64,000 bases of DNA from assembly GCF_004362215.1 (NCBI RefSeq), contig NZ_SNWR01000001.1, positions 3,164,001 through 3,228,000 of the forward strand, written 5' to 3'. This DNA is from Paractinoplanes brasiliensis. GTDB taxonomy: Bacteria; Actinomycetota; Actinomycetes; Mycobacteriales; Micromonosporaceae. The position numbers and the translations under genes are program-made. The notes beneath the pieces are model-generated. The model was not told the DNA's origin and did not search any database. It saw nothing but the letters and a program-made list of their open reading frames with translations. This document shows, piece by piece, positions 44,896 through 53,514 of this stretch (the stretch's first letter is position 1; every line of letters begins with the position of its first letter).

Positions 44896-45225
44896 GTCCA
44901 CCTCTCCCCACGCGCGACGAGGCCATCTCAACGCGTACAACCTACAAGGTCAGGCCACGATCACAATGGGCGGCGGTACGCAGATAAGTAAAGCAGGTGG
45001 TCGAAGCCCTAAGTATGCGTCCGAACGCACTCCGGCACGCCGTTTCAGTCGCTGCCAGCGATCAAACAACAACTGATCGTAGTCGGATCGCCCAGATGGG
45101 CCAGTACGCGTTCGGGCGACAACAAGCTTCGCAAGAACGGACTTAAAGGGCGTGCTGTCGGGCACGGAAAGGCGAAACGGCCGGGACAGTCACATGACTG
45201 GTCCGGCCGTCCAAGTACGGGCGTC
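44896..45225. other. 330-bp gap between the SseB gene and the WXG100 pair
   Basis: No gene is supported. It contains the WXG100 terminator (45177-45210) and then about 280 bases that should include the promoter of the SseB gene. I see no clear -10/-35 pair. Confidence 0.55.
45177..45210 (-). terminator. terminator of the WXG100 pair
   Basis: A 16-position stem with 14 pairs (ACGGCCGG...AGTCA against TGACT...CCGGCCGT) and a 2-base loop, 15 bases after the stop. On the minus strand it is followed by TTTCGCCTTT. Confidence 0.75.
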
Positions 45226-45522
45226 TTACTGGAAGCGCGCGGTCGCCTGCTTCTCGGTGTTGACGTAGTCGTCGGCCGACTGGTCGACGGCGGACTTGAT
45301 GTTCTGCAGGATGTTGGTCAGGTCGTTGGCCGACGAGCGCCAGACCTCCTGCCGTGCGTAGTAGGCCGCCTGCGCCTCGCCGTCCCACGACTCGACGAGC
45401 CGTTTCGAGTCGCGCTCGAGGTCACTGAGCTGCTGCTGCAACGAGCTGATCGCCTTGGCGATGTTGGCGCCCGCGCCTCGCAGCGACTCGAAGTTGACGA
45501 GAAGCACTCCGTCGTTAGCCAT
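45226..45522 (-). CDS. WXG100-family protein (EsxA-like)
   Basis: A 98-residue helical hairpin with the turn W46-D-G48 in LVESWDGEAQAAYYARQEVW. Length and motif are those of WXG100 proteins, which are exported as dimers by type VII systems. Near the end it carries YVNTEKQATARF; the Y-x-x-x-(D/E) export signal appears as YVNTE. It is the second gene of a pair, 19 bases after its partner. ATG 45522 is chosen, since the upstream codons are not conserved in this family. Confidence 0.88.
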   Translation of the reverse strand: MANDGVLLVNFESLRGAGANIAKAISSLQQQLSDLERDSKRLVESWDGEAQAAYYARQEVWRSSANDLTNILQNIKSAVDQSADDYVNTEKQATARFQ

Positions 45523-45541
45523 GTCTTTGTCCTCCCCCGGG

Positions 45542-45862
45542 TCAGAGCGGCAGCGAGAAGTTGCCACCGGAGCCGGTCACACGGCTGGCAGCGTCGGTGT
45601 CGGTCGAGCTGTACCCGGTGCCGGACACCCGGATCGACTCGGCGGTGTCGGCCAGCGCCGCGTTCAGCTTCTTCAGGTCGGTCTCGTACTGCAGCTTGAC
45701 CTGCTCGAACGCCGCGGCGCCCATGCCCTTCCAGGCACCACTGAGCTGCGACAGCTCGTTCATCAACGTGGACAGCATCTGCTGCAGGCCCTGGTTGACG
45801 TTGTCGAAGTTGGTGGCAGCAGCTGCCATCTCTTCCGTCGTTACTTGCGTTGATCCGGCCAC
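45542..45862 (-). CDS. WXG100-family protein (EsxB-like)
   Basis: A 106-residue helical hairpin with W44-K-G46 in LSGAWKGMGAAAFEQVKLQY. A flexible Ser/Gly tail (TGSGGNFSLPL) follows the second helix. It is the first gene of the pair and probably forms a heterodimer with the EsxA-like protein. The start is GTG 45862. Confidence 0.88.
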   Translation of the reverse strand: MAGSTQVTTEEMAAAATNFDNVNQGLQQMLSTLMNELSQLSGAWKGMGAAAFEQVKLQYETDLKKLNAALADTAESIRVSGTGYSSTDTDAASRVTGSGGNFSLPL

Positions 45863-46180
45863 CCGGAAGTCACCCCGCTTTCTCGTTCGGTTCGCCGGTC
45901 ATGTCATGATCCGCAGTGGACGGACGGTGATCATTCACCTGCGACACATCGACGTTGGCCACCAGGCTAACCCCTGACCACAAGCCTCGGGGGGCGGGCC
46001 GTGACCGGCCGACTACTCGTTTCCTGACGTCGCCGACCGTAGCGAAAGTCGTCAAGCCGCGACACCCCCGAATCGGGGGCTGTGGATAACTCTGGCACTT
46101 GTCCACAGGGTGCCCCACGATGGTCCTGAGCCCATACGATGGGCGCCGCACGAGGACGATGCGGCGAAGGGCGGTGGACG
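45863..46180. promoter_or_regulatory. 318-bp divergent control region between esx pair and eccE
   Basis: It contains a perfect dyad CCCCCGA-A-TCGGGGG (46065-46079). Next to it are TGTGGATAA (46081-46089) and TTGTCCACA (46099-46107), two exact DnaA-box-like 9-mers in opposite orientation, 18 bases between starts. No gene is supported in it. Confidence 0.5.
46081..46107. promoter_or_regulatory. pair of exact DnaA-box-like sites upstream of eccE
   Basis: TGTGGATAA (46081-46089, complement of TTATCCACA) and TTGTCCACA (46099-46107) face each other, starts 18 bases apart, about 75 bases upstream of the eccE start. Confidence 0.5.
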
Positions 46181-48034
46181 GTGACGGTCGGCGTGGCGGG
46201 CGATCGGGACTACCGCGAGCTCTCCGGTCCCGCGCGGCCACGACCCGAGGTCAGCCCACGTCCGCTCCGACGTGGACGGTTGTTCGGCGTCCGGGCCGGC
46301 CAGCTGGTGGCCACCCAGGTCGCCGCCGTCGCAGTGGCGCTCGGTTGGGTCAGCGGTCCGATCGGGCTGGTCGCCGGAGTCGTCCTGGGCCTGTCCGTTC
46401 TCGGGCTGACCTGGCTGCGGCTGCGCCGTCGCTGGGCGTTCGAGTGGCTCGGCGTCGCTCTTCGTTTCGGCGCCCGTCGCCACTCCACCGCGGTCGACTC
46501 CGACCCGATGGCGCTTCTGCGGTTCCTCGCTCCGGGCGCCCGCGTCGAGCAGACCGAGCTGGCCGGCGATCCGGCGGCGGTCGTCGTCGACGGGCACGGC
46601 CTCACCGCCGTCCTCGAGCTCGGCGACCCGGCCGGTCTGCTGGCCGAGGAAGCATCCGACGTGCCCTCCCCCGCCACCCTGCTGCCCTCGGCCGAGGCAG
46701 AACTGCCACCGGTCATGATCCAGCTGTTGCTGACCGGGGCTCCGGCCCCGTCCCTGCGCGCCGGCATGGGCACGCCGGCCAACTCCTATCGTCAGCTCAC
46801 CGAGGGCCGCCTGCTCGGGCACAGCCGGGCGCTGCTCGCCGTGCGGGTGCTGCGGGCCGAGGGGTGGTCCGAGGACGAGCTGCGCCGCTCCCTGTCCGGC
46901 CTGGCCCGCAAGCTGGTGCGCCGGTTGTCGGCGGTGCCCGCCCGTCCGCTCGGCGAGCCGGCCGCCCTGCGGGTCATCGCCGAACTGGCCCACGACGACG
47001 GCACCGAGCCGGCGCAGGAGGCGTGGCCCGCCCTGCGGGTCGGCGGGCTGACTCAGACCACGTTCCGGTTGCGGCGCTGGCCCGACCCGCAGGTCGAAAC
47101 GTCCCGGCGGTTGGTGTCCCGACTGCTCACGCTGCCCGCTGCCGCCACGACCGTGTCGATGACCGCCGGGCCCCAGGCCGCGCACGCCGTCACCCCGCTC
47201 GACATGACGGTGCGGCTGGCCGCGCCCGAGGCGACTTCGCTGGCGGTCGCCACTCAAGCGCTGCAAAAGCTGCTCTCCGGCGAGCGGGCGAGCGCGCCAC
47301 GCCTCGACGGCGAACACCTGCAGGGCCTCTTCGCGACGCTGCCGCTGGGCGGCCTGCCGTGCGCGGTGCCCGGGCTTCCGGCCGACGGGGTGCAACCGGC
47401 CGAACTGCTCGAAGGGCTCCACCTGCCGGTCGGCACGTCGGGTCTGATGCTCGGGCGCAACCGCCATGGCAGCCCCGTCGTGATCCGCCTGTTCCGGCCC
47501 GAGCTGACGAGAGCGCTGCTGGTGGGCGGCGTCAGGGCGGCCCAGCTGGTGGCTCTGCGGGCGATGGCCCTCGGTGCCCGGGTGGTGGTGCAGACGGCTC
47601 GGCCCAGGGCCTGGGAGCCGTTCGTCCGCGGAGCGGCCGTCCCCGGCGAGTCGATCGCGGTGGTGCCCCCGGGCCGCCCGATCGAGATCGCCCCCGGCTC
47701 GGCCCTGCACCCCCTTCTCATCGTGGTCGACATCGGCCCGGTCGGCGCCGACAACCGCCCCGGTGAGGGCTGGCAGGCCACGCTCGTGGTCCGCGACGAG
47801 TTCTCCGCCGCCGACGTCGACGTGGCGTCCCGGGCCGACCTGCTTATCCTCCAGCCGCTGCGCCCCGAGGAGGCCACGCTGATCGGCGGCGCCCTCGGCC
47901 TCGGCGAGGTGGCCCAGTGGATGACCCGCATCCGCCCCGACATGGTCGGCGTCGTCAACCGCCGCGCTGTCCGCTGGGCCGCCCTGGCCCACACCCCCAT
48001 CGAAATCCAGCTGACAGGCCCACCCGGCCGCTGA
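46181..48034 (+). CDS. eccE: type VII secretion protein EccE
   Basis: A 617-residue membrane protein. Two adjacent helices near the N-terminus (VATQVAAVAVALGWVSGPIG and LVAGVVLGLSVLGLTWL) are followed by the conserved FEWLGVALRFGARRH and a long cytosolic domain, as in EccE, a peripheral subunit of the ESX secretion channel. The GTG at 46181 starts VTVGVAGDRDY. It is divergent from the WXG100 pair. No eccB, eccC, eccD or mycP gene is within the window, so the channel must be encoded elsewhere or be incomplete. Confidence 0.85.
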   Translation: MTVGVAGDRDYRELSGPARPRPEVSPRPLRRGRLFGVRAGQLVATQVAAVAVALGWVSGPIGLVAGVVLGLSVLGLTWLRLRRRWAFEWLGVALRFGARRHSTAVDSDPMALLRFLAPGARVEQTELAGDPAAVVVDGHGLTAVLELGDPAGLLAEEASDVPSPATLLPSAEAELPPVMIQLLLTGAPAPSLRAGMGTPANSYRQLTEGRLLGHSRALLAVRVLRAEGWSEDELRRSLSGLARKLVRRLSAVPARPLGEPAALRVIAELAHDDGTEPAQEAWPALRVGGLTQTTFRLRRWPDPQVETSRRLVSRLLTLPAAATTVSMTAGPQAAHAVTPLDMTVRLAAPEATSLAVATQALQKLLSGERASAPRLDGEHLQGLFATLPLGGLPCAVPGLPADGVQPAELLEGLHLPVGTSGLMLGRNRHGSPVVIRLFRPELTRALLVGGVRAAQLVALRAMALGARVVVQTARPRAWEPFVRGAAVPGESIAVVPPGRPIEIAPGSALHPLLIVVDIGPVGADNRPGEGWQATLVVRDEFSAADVDVASRADLLILQPLRPEEATLIGGALGLGEVAQWMTRIRPDMVGVVNRRAVRWAALAHTPIEIQLTGPPGR

Positions 48035-48123
48035 AGCCCTGCAGCCGCTGAGGTCCCGCCCAGTGATCGTCGATATGTGCGGCCTTGGTCGCAAGATGGG
48101 CAAGATCGGGGAGTGTTGCGGCC

Positions 48124-48537
48124 GTGAGTGGCGTGATCGTGGCACCATTCCGGGCCATGGGCCTCATCATTCGGCTTCTGATCACGGCGTTCTCGTTGTG
48201 GCTGGCCACCGTCTTGATCGACGGCATCGAACTCACCACCGACAAGGTGTCGGAGAAGATCATCACGTTGTTGATCGTGGCGGTCATCTTCGGCGTGATC
48301 AATGCGGTGCTTCGGCCGATCATCAAGGTTGTGGGCTGCGGCTTCTACGTGCTCACGCTGGGCTTGATCGCGCTGGTGGTCAACGGCGCGCTGTTCCTGC
48401 TGACGAGTTGGATCGCCGGGCAGTTCGACCTGCCGTTCCACGTCGACGAGTTCTGGCCGAGCGCCGTACTCGGCGCGCTGCTCGTCGGCATCGTCAGCTG
48501 GCTGCTCAACATGCTCATCCCCGACGGCGACGACTGA
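48124..48537 (+). CDS. phage-holin-4 family membrane protein
   Basis: A 137-residue protein with four membrane helices (LLITAFSLWLATVLIDGIEL, ITLLIVAVIFGVINAVLRPI, VLTLGLIALVVNGALFLLTS and VLGALLVGIVSWLLNMLI). This is the PF04020-type layout, widespread outside phages and of unknown function. The conserved NAVLRPIIK is present. GTG 48124 is the likely start. Confidence 0.8.
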   Translation: MSGVIVAPFRAMGLIIRLLITAFSLWLATVLIDGIELTTDKVSEKIITLLIVAVIFGVINAVLRPIIKVVGCGFYVLTLGLIALVVNGALFLLTSWIAGQFDLPFHVDEFWPSAVLGALLVGIVSWLLNMLIPDGDD

Positions 48538-48811
48538 CCTTCCCCTCCGCCGACAGGCGGCAGCCCAGAGCCGCCGGCGACCAGCACCCCCTGCTGATCG
48601 TCGGCGGACACCCCATCACGGCCGACGCTACGTCCCGTCGGCGACTGGCCCGTGACGGCCTGTCTCCGGCGAGCGCGGAGGGTAGGGCGCCTGCGGACGG
48701 GTGAGGCCGACCGCCACCGGGACACCAGGCCGCTGGGGCGGGGGCACATCTGCCGGTGGCGGGGTGGGAAAGCGCTGGCGGATGGAGGATCTTGCGGCTT
48801 GACTCGGCGGG
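48538..48811. other. 274-bp gap without a supported gene
   Basis: I see no start with a ribosome site, no clear hairpin and no repeat. It should contain the promoter of the GNAT gene. Confidence 0.5.
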
Positions 48812-49249
48812 ATGTCGGACGAAATTCGTGTGGACGGGTATGAGCTGAGCGCCGCGCGGGAGCGGGTTGATCTGGACACCGTGCATCGTTGGCTTTCCAC
48901 CGATGCGTACTGGGCCTTGGGACGGCCCCTCGAGCAGATGCGTGCCGCCCTGGACGGGTCCGAGCCGTACGGGGTCTATGACCGGGACGGCAATCAGGTC
49001 GCTGTGGCTCGGGTGGTGACGGACGGGGCCGTCTTTGCCTATCTCTGTGACGTCTACGTCGACCCGGCGCATCGTGGGCGCGGGATTGGCGGGTGGCTCG
49101 TCCGGCACCTGCGCGATCACTATGCGGCGCGGGGGCTCAACCGGTTTCTGCTGGTCACCCGGGATGCGCATGACGTGTACGCCCCACACGGGTTTGCCGC
49201 GGTGGAGCCGGGGCGCTGGATGGAGTGTGACCTGCGGGCCCTGCGGTGA
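48812..49249 (+). CDS. GNAT-family N-acetyltransferase
   Basis: A 145-residue acetyltransferase. CDVYVDPAHRGRGIGGWLVR holds the acetyl-CoA motif (RGRGIGG), preceded by the usual beta strands (VAVARVVTDGAVFAYL). The substrate cannot be inferred. The ATG at 48812 follows GGCGGG rather than a strong site. Confidence 0.88.
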   Translation: MSDEIRVDGYELSAARERVDLDTVHRWLSTDAYWALGRPLEQMRAALDGSEPYGVYDRDGNQVAVARVVTDGAVFAYLCDVYVDPAHRGRGIGGWLVRHLRDHYAARGLNRFLLVTRDAHDVYAPHGFAAVEPGRWMECDLRALR

Positions 49250-49300
49250 GGTCGGCCATAGGCAAGGACCGGAACCTCGTCGAGACCTTACGGTGAGGGC

Positions 49301-50242
49301 ATGAGCGACGAACGGCGCGGATACCTCTACGGCCTCGCGGCGTACGGGCTGTGGGGCTTTTTCCCGATCTACTTCAAGCACTTGCAGCCGGCGTCGCCGC
49401 TCGAGATTCTCGCGCATCGGGTCGTCTGGTCGGTTGTGTTCGTCAGCCTGCTGCTTGCGGCCATGCGGAACTGGGCCTTCATCAAGCGCCTGGTCCGCTC
49501 GCCCCGGCTGCTCGGCGGGCTGACGCTCGCGGCGGTGCTCATCGGGGTCAACTGGGGCTCGTACATCTACGGCGTCAACTCCGGCCGGGTGGTCGAGACG
49601 GCGCTCGGCTACTTCATCACGCCGCTGGTGATCATGCTGCTCGGTGTGACCGTGCTGCGGGAGCGGATGAGGCCCCTGCAGTGGGTCGCGGTCGGCTTCG
49701 GCGCGATCGCGGTGGCCGTGCTGACCGTCGACTACGGCCACCTGCCGTACATCGCCCTGCTGCTGGCAGCCAGTTTCGGCACCTACAGCCTGGTCAAGAA
49801 GCGCATGTCGCTGCCGCCGGCCGAGGGTCTGTTCGTCGAGTCGTCGGTGCTGGCGCTTCCCGCCCTGGCCTACATCGGGTGGCTGAGCGCCGCCGGGGAT
49901 GCGAAGTTCGGGCACGTTTCGGCTCTGCACACCACGCTGATGATCTTTTCGGGGCTGGCCACGGCGCTGCCTCTGCTGCTCTTCGCGGCGGCGGCCAACC
50001 GGGTGCCGATGGTGGGGATCGGGATTTTGCAGTACGTGGCGCCGATCCTGCAGCTCGCCGTCGGGTTGTTCATCTATCACGAGCCGATGCCGCCGGCCCG
50101 CCTCGCCGGGTTCGCTCTCGTGTGGGTGGCCCTGATCATCTTTACGGCCGACGCGCTGCGCCGCCGCCCCCGCCGAGGAGAGACGGCGGCCGACCCGACG
50201 GCCGCCACCGTCGAGCCGGCCACCACCCTGCCACCCCGCTGA
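49301..50242 (+). CDS. rarD: EamA-family transporter RarD
   Basis: A 313-residue ten-helix transporter of the drug/metabolite superfamily. The N-terminal GLAAYGLWGFFPIYFKHLQP, the EILAHRVVWS segment and YFITPLVIMLLGV are characteristic of RarD. It was named from chloramphenicol sensitivity in Escherichia coli and Pseudomonas; the true substrate is unknown. The C-terminus is a charged cytosolic tail. Confidence 0.9.
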   Translation: MSDERRGYLYGLAAYGLWGFFPIYFKHLQPASPLEILAHRVVWSVVFVSLLLAAMRNWAFIKRLVRSPRLLGGLTLAAVLIGVNWGSYIYGVNSGRVVETALGYFITPLVIMLLGVTVLRERMRPLQWVAVGFGAIAVAVLTVDYGHLPYIALLLAASFGTYSLVKKRMSLPPAEGLFVESSVLALPALAYIGWLSAAGDAKFGHVSALHTTLMIFSGLATALPLLLFAAAANRVPMVGIGILQYVAPILQLAVGLFIYHEPMPPARLAGFALVWVALIIFTADALRRRPRRGETAADPTAATVEPATTLPPR

Positions 50243-50257
50243 CCTGGAATCAAAAGG

Positions 50258-50977
50258 TCAGGGGACGTCGTAGGCGAGCAGCACCTTTCCGTCGTACTGC
50301 ACCAGTTCAAGCCGGGACAGGCTGTCCCGGCCGAAGTGGGTGACGCTGTTCATCGTGAACTCCGCGCCGGGCGCCGCCTGCCAGGAGCCGATCTGTTCCT
50401 GCTGCTCGTCGGGGCCGTAGGCGATCATGCGGAACGTGTACGGCCGGGCCGCGGAGGCGCTGTAGGAGCAGGTCAGGTCGACCTTCGTGCCGCCGGACGT
50501 GCTGGTCAGGCGTACGGAGGCGGTCACCGGGGACGAACTTTGCACCGCGGTCATCGCGACGGCGGGACCGGTGGGCGGGGCGGCCGGAGCGGCGTTGTCC
50601 CTCGTCCAGGCGAAGACGCCGACGCCGATGAGCGCCACCAGCACTGCGGCGGCGGCGGTGCTCATCACCCGCACGCGGAATGCTTTGCCCTTTTTGCGAC
50701 GCTTGGCATCCGGCGCCAATGTTTGCCATTCGCTGGTCGCCCAGTCGCGGAAGGCGGCTCCGGGGTGACCGTCCCCACTGGTCAGCGACGGGTCGAGAAG
50801 CTTCGCGAACTCCTTGGCGTCGAGCCGGGACAGCAGGTCGGGCAGGGCCGAGATGTCGGCGACGGCCTCGCGGCAGAACGAGCACGTGGCGAGATGCCCC
50901 TCGTACGCAGCCCGTTCCGCCGGCGACAGGGCGCCCAGCACGTACGCCCCGTCATCGTGCTCGTGCTCGCAGTGCAC
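50258..50977 (-). CDS. zinc-finger anti-sigma factor (orphan)
   Basis: A 239-residue single-pass membrane protein. The N-terminal ZAS zinc site is H28-x3-C32-x2-C35 in GHLATCSFC. A membrane helix lies near residues 105-127 (VLVALIGVGVFAWT). The extracytoplasmic domain contains TKVDLTCSYSASAARPYTFR. Such proteins hold an ECF sigma factor and are normally encoded right after it, but the upstream neighbour here is an iclR gene, so the sigma gene is missing or elsewhere. The start is GTG 50977. Confidence 0.83.
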   Translation of the reverse strand: MHCEHEHDDGAYVLGALSPAERAAYEGHLATCSFCREAVADISALPDLLSRLDAKEFAKLLDPSLTSGDGHPGAAFRDWATSEWQTLAPDAKRRKKGKAFRVRVMSTAAAAVLVALIGVGVFAWTRDNAAPAAPPTGPAVAMTAVQSSSPVTASVRLTSTSGGTKVDLTCSYSASAARPYTFRMIAYGPDEQQEQIGSWQAAPGAEFTMNSVTHFGRDSLSRLELVQYDGKVLLAYDVP

Positions 50978-51065
50978 CCGTCACCACCCTCCGACGATGT
51001 CCCCCTTGCAAGGTGTTTTACGGGAGGGAGCCGCCGGAGGTTCAACGGAGCCTTAGGTCTGCAAG

Positions 51066-51860
51066 TCAGGCCGTGGCCGACTCGCCCGCGGAAAGCGCCT
51101 CGGCGACGTTGCGGGCCGCCGCGGTCAGTTTCGCCCGTACGACCCGTGCCGAGGTGAGCATCTCGGCGGCCGGCAAAGCACACGCCAGCACGAGGCGCCG
51201 TTCGATGTCCCGATCCGCGATGACCAGCACCGACGCACAGGCCAGGCCCTGCCGGAACTGGCCCATCTCGAGTTGCATGCCGCGCCGCTCCCCCGCGGCG
51301 AGGTCGGCCTCGAGGGCTTCCGGGGTCGTCAACGTGGCCGGGGTGAACGCTCGCATGCCGTAGTCACGCAGATAGCGCGCACGCTGGTCGGGGGTGAGCG
51401 TGGCGAGCAGGGCCTTGCCGAGCGCCGTCGCGTGACCGCCCTCGTCGAAGCCGGGCGACATGTCGTCGATGAACGGCGAACGGGCGCCCTCGGCCGACGC
51501 GGTCACCGCTATCCGGCCGCCGACGAAGCGGCCCAGGTAGTGGCTGTAACCGCTGTCGAGCGACGCACGGCGCAACGCCTCCCCCACCGCGGGGGGACCC
51601 CGGAAGGCGGAGACCAGTTCCCGATACCTGTCCGCGATCTCCAGACCCACGATGTACGTGCCGTCCTCACGGCGGATCACGTAACCCTCGTAGGCCAGAG
51701 TGCGCACAAGGTGGTACGTCGTCGCGACGGTCAATTCGCACCGTCGCGCTATCTGCTTCACGGTGAGTCCGCGGGGCGCCCGGCCGACCGACTCGAGCAC
51801 GCGCAAGGCGCGTGACACGCTCCGAATCAGGTCGGACGGCTCCGCCAGGGGGTCGCGCAC
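51066..51860 (-). CDS. IclR-family regulator
   Basis: A 264-residue regulator. Residues about 12-75 form the IclR winged helix (GLTVKQIARRCELTVATTYH). The GAF-like effector domain spans 85-255 with the marker GHATALGKALLATL. It is divergent from an MFS transporter over 152 bases, the usual layout for control of a transporter by its ligand. The effector is unknown. Confidence 0.92.
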   Translation of the reverse strand: MRDPLAEPSDLIRSVSRALRVLESVGRAPRGLTVKQIARRCELTVATTYHLVRTLAYEGYVIRREDGTYIVGLEIADRYRELVSAFRGPPAVGEALRRASLDSGYSHYLGRFVGGRIAVTASAEGARSPFIDDMSPGFDEGGHATALGKALLATLTPDQRARYLRDYGMRAFTPATLTTPEALEADLAAGERRGMQLEMGQFRQGLACASVLVIADRDIERRLVLACALPAAEMLTSARVVRAKLTAAARNVAEALSAGESATA

Positions 51861-52012
51861 AGCTACCTCCGACGCCAGGGACTTACACCATATGAATAAT
51901 CTTCCTCCGAGGGAATGCCAAAACCATGTGGATCACGATCGATTTGCACGACGCGTGTGGTCATTAGCACTCTGAGCGCACGGATGCATTCTGTCCGCCT
52001 AGTCTGCGAGAG

Positions 52013-53221
52013 ATGGCGAAGCTCAGAGTTCTTTCCTCGCCGAGCACGCCGACCAGCGCGTTTCGCGCCTCCACCGGCGCGCTGACGACGACGATCGCGG
52101 TCAGCATTCCGGTGTTCCTCGTCGGCGGGCTCGCCGTGCAGATCGGCGACGAACTCGACTTCTCGCCGGCCGGGCTCGGCCTCGCCGTGTCGGCGTACTT
52201 CGGCGCGAGCGCGCTCGCCTCGATCCCGGCCGGCTATCTGGTCGAGCGCTACGGCGCCACGCGGATGTCGCGCGCCGGTATCACCCTCGCGGCGGCGTCG
52301 TTGCTGGGCGTAGCGGCCTTCGCGAATACATTGTGGAGTCTCATCGCGATCCTGGCACTCGGCGCCGCCGCCAACGCGATGGGGCAGCTCGCCGGCAACG
52401 CGACCCTGTCCCGGCACGTGCCGCCCCGCCGGCAGGGCCTCTCGTTCGGCATCAAACAGGCTGCCATCCCGGTGGCGACCCTGCTTTCCGGGGCCGCGGT
52501 GCCGGCCATCGCGCTGACCCTGGGCTGGCGGTGGGCGTTCGTCTTCATCGCCGTGCTTGCGGCGTCCGCTCTGCTGCTCGTCCCGGCCGAACCGAGGGTC
52601 GGCCGCCGCAGGACGCCCAAGCCGGCCAAACGCGCCACGGGCGCGCTGATCGTCGTCGGCGTGGCCGCCACACTCGCCGCCGCGGCGGCCAACGCGCTGG
52701 GCACGTTCCTCGTAGACAGTGCGGTAGCGCGCGGTATATCTCCGGGTCCGGCCGGTCTGTCCCTCACGCTGGGTAGTGCTGTCTGCGTGACCGCGCGCAT
52801 CCTCGGCGGCTGGCTGGCTGACCGCCGGCCGGACCGGACCATCGCGGTGATCGCCGGCCTGCTGCTCACCGGGGCAGGCGGCCTGGCCCTGCTCGCCGTG
52901 CCGGGAAACCTGTCGCTGGTCGCGGGGGTGGTGCTCGGCTTCGGTTTCGGCTGGTCATGGCCGGGGCTGATGAACTTCGCGGTCGTCCGGCTGCACCCCC
53001 AGGCGCCCGCCGCGGCGACGTCGATAACCCAGACCGGGGTGTACGCCGGGGGCTGCCTCGGCCCGCTCGGTCTGGGCACCCTGGCCACGGCCACGGACTA
53101 CCCGACGATGTGGTTCGTCGCCGCGGGGGCCATGCTGGCCGCGGCGGGCGCGATGCTGCTGGGCAGCCACCTGCTGCGGCGCCATGCCCCGGAGCCGGTC
53201 ACCGCGACTACGGGCGCGTGA
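52013..53221 (+). CDS. MFS transporter, probably IclR-controlled
   Basis: A 402-residue 12-helix major facilitator. The GYLVERYGATRMSRAGI loop is the MFS signature between helices 2 and 3, and NATLSRHVPPRRQGLSFGIK lies in the first half. GWSWPGLMNFAVVRLHPQ is in the second half. The substrate is unknown, but the divergent IclR gene suggests an aromatic or carboxylic-acid compound. ATG 52013 has GAGAGA upstream. Confidence 0.85.
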   Translation: MAKLRVLSSPSTPTSAFRASTGALTTTIAVSIPVFLVGGLAVQIGDELDFSPAGLGLAVSAYFGASALASIPAGYLVERYGATRMSRAGITLAAASLLGVAAFANTLWSLIAILALGAAANAMGQLAGNATLSRHVPPRRQGLSFGIKQAAIPVATLLSGAAVPAIALTLGWRWAFVFIAVLAASALLLVPAEPRVGRRRTPKPAKRATGALIVVGVAATLAAAAANALGTFLVDSAVARGISPGPAGLSLTLGSAVCVTARILGGWLADRRPDRTIAVIAGLLLTGAGGLALLAVPGNLSLVAGVVLGFGFGWSWPGLMNFAVVRLHPQAPAAATSITQTGVYAGGCLGPLGLGTLATATDYPTMWFVAAGAMLAAAGAMLLGSHLLRRHAPEPVTATTGA

Positions 53222-53514
53222 CCCACCCCCACAGCTCACGGTTGGAGCCTGCGCTGCGGGCTGACGACCACAACACAGTCGGCCTCGCGTTGCGGCCCAA
53301 TGACCACCCACAGGTGAAGCGCAGTGCAAGGCGGGTATTTGCCCAGCCAAGCTCCCACTGCGGCTCAGTGGCCGCCACAGCCTGAGCCCGCGCTGCGGGC
53401 GCGTTACCCACCACCACGGCCGGAGCACGCGCAGCGGCCCAGTGTCTCACGCACGTCGCGAGGCGCCCCCGGGACTGCCCTGGGTGCGGGTGTGGGAGGC
53501 GACGTGGCGTACGT
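53222..53514. other. 293-bp gap with degenerate GCGCTGCGGGC-containing units
   Basis: No gene is supported. Three loose repeats contain GCG(C/T)TGCGG(G/C)C followed by a CCACC segment. One forms a small hairpin, GCCCGC-GCT-GCGGGC, near 53386-53400 that may terminate the MFS gene. Confidence 0.45.

Noticed and set aside
41497..44991. 1164-codon open frame opposite the SseB-domain gene
   Set aside because: It arises from GC-rich codon bias and the tandem repeats on the other strand. It is low-complexity Gly/Arg, has no ribosome site and no domain.
48515..50080. 521-codon open frame opposite the GNAT and rarD genes
   Set aside because: The plus-strand genes have clear family motifs. The antisense protein is Gln/Arg/His-rich with no domain.
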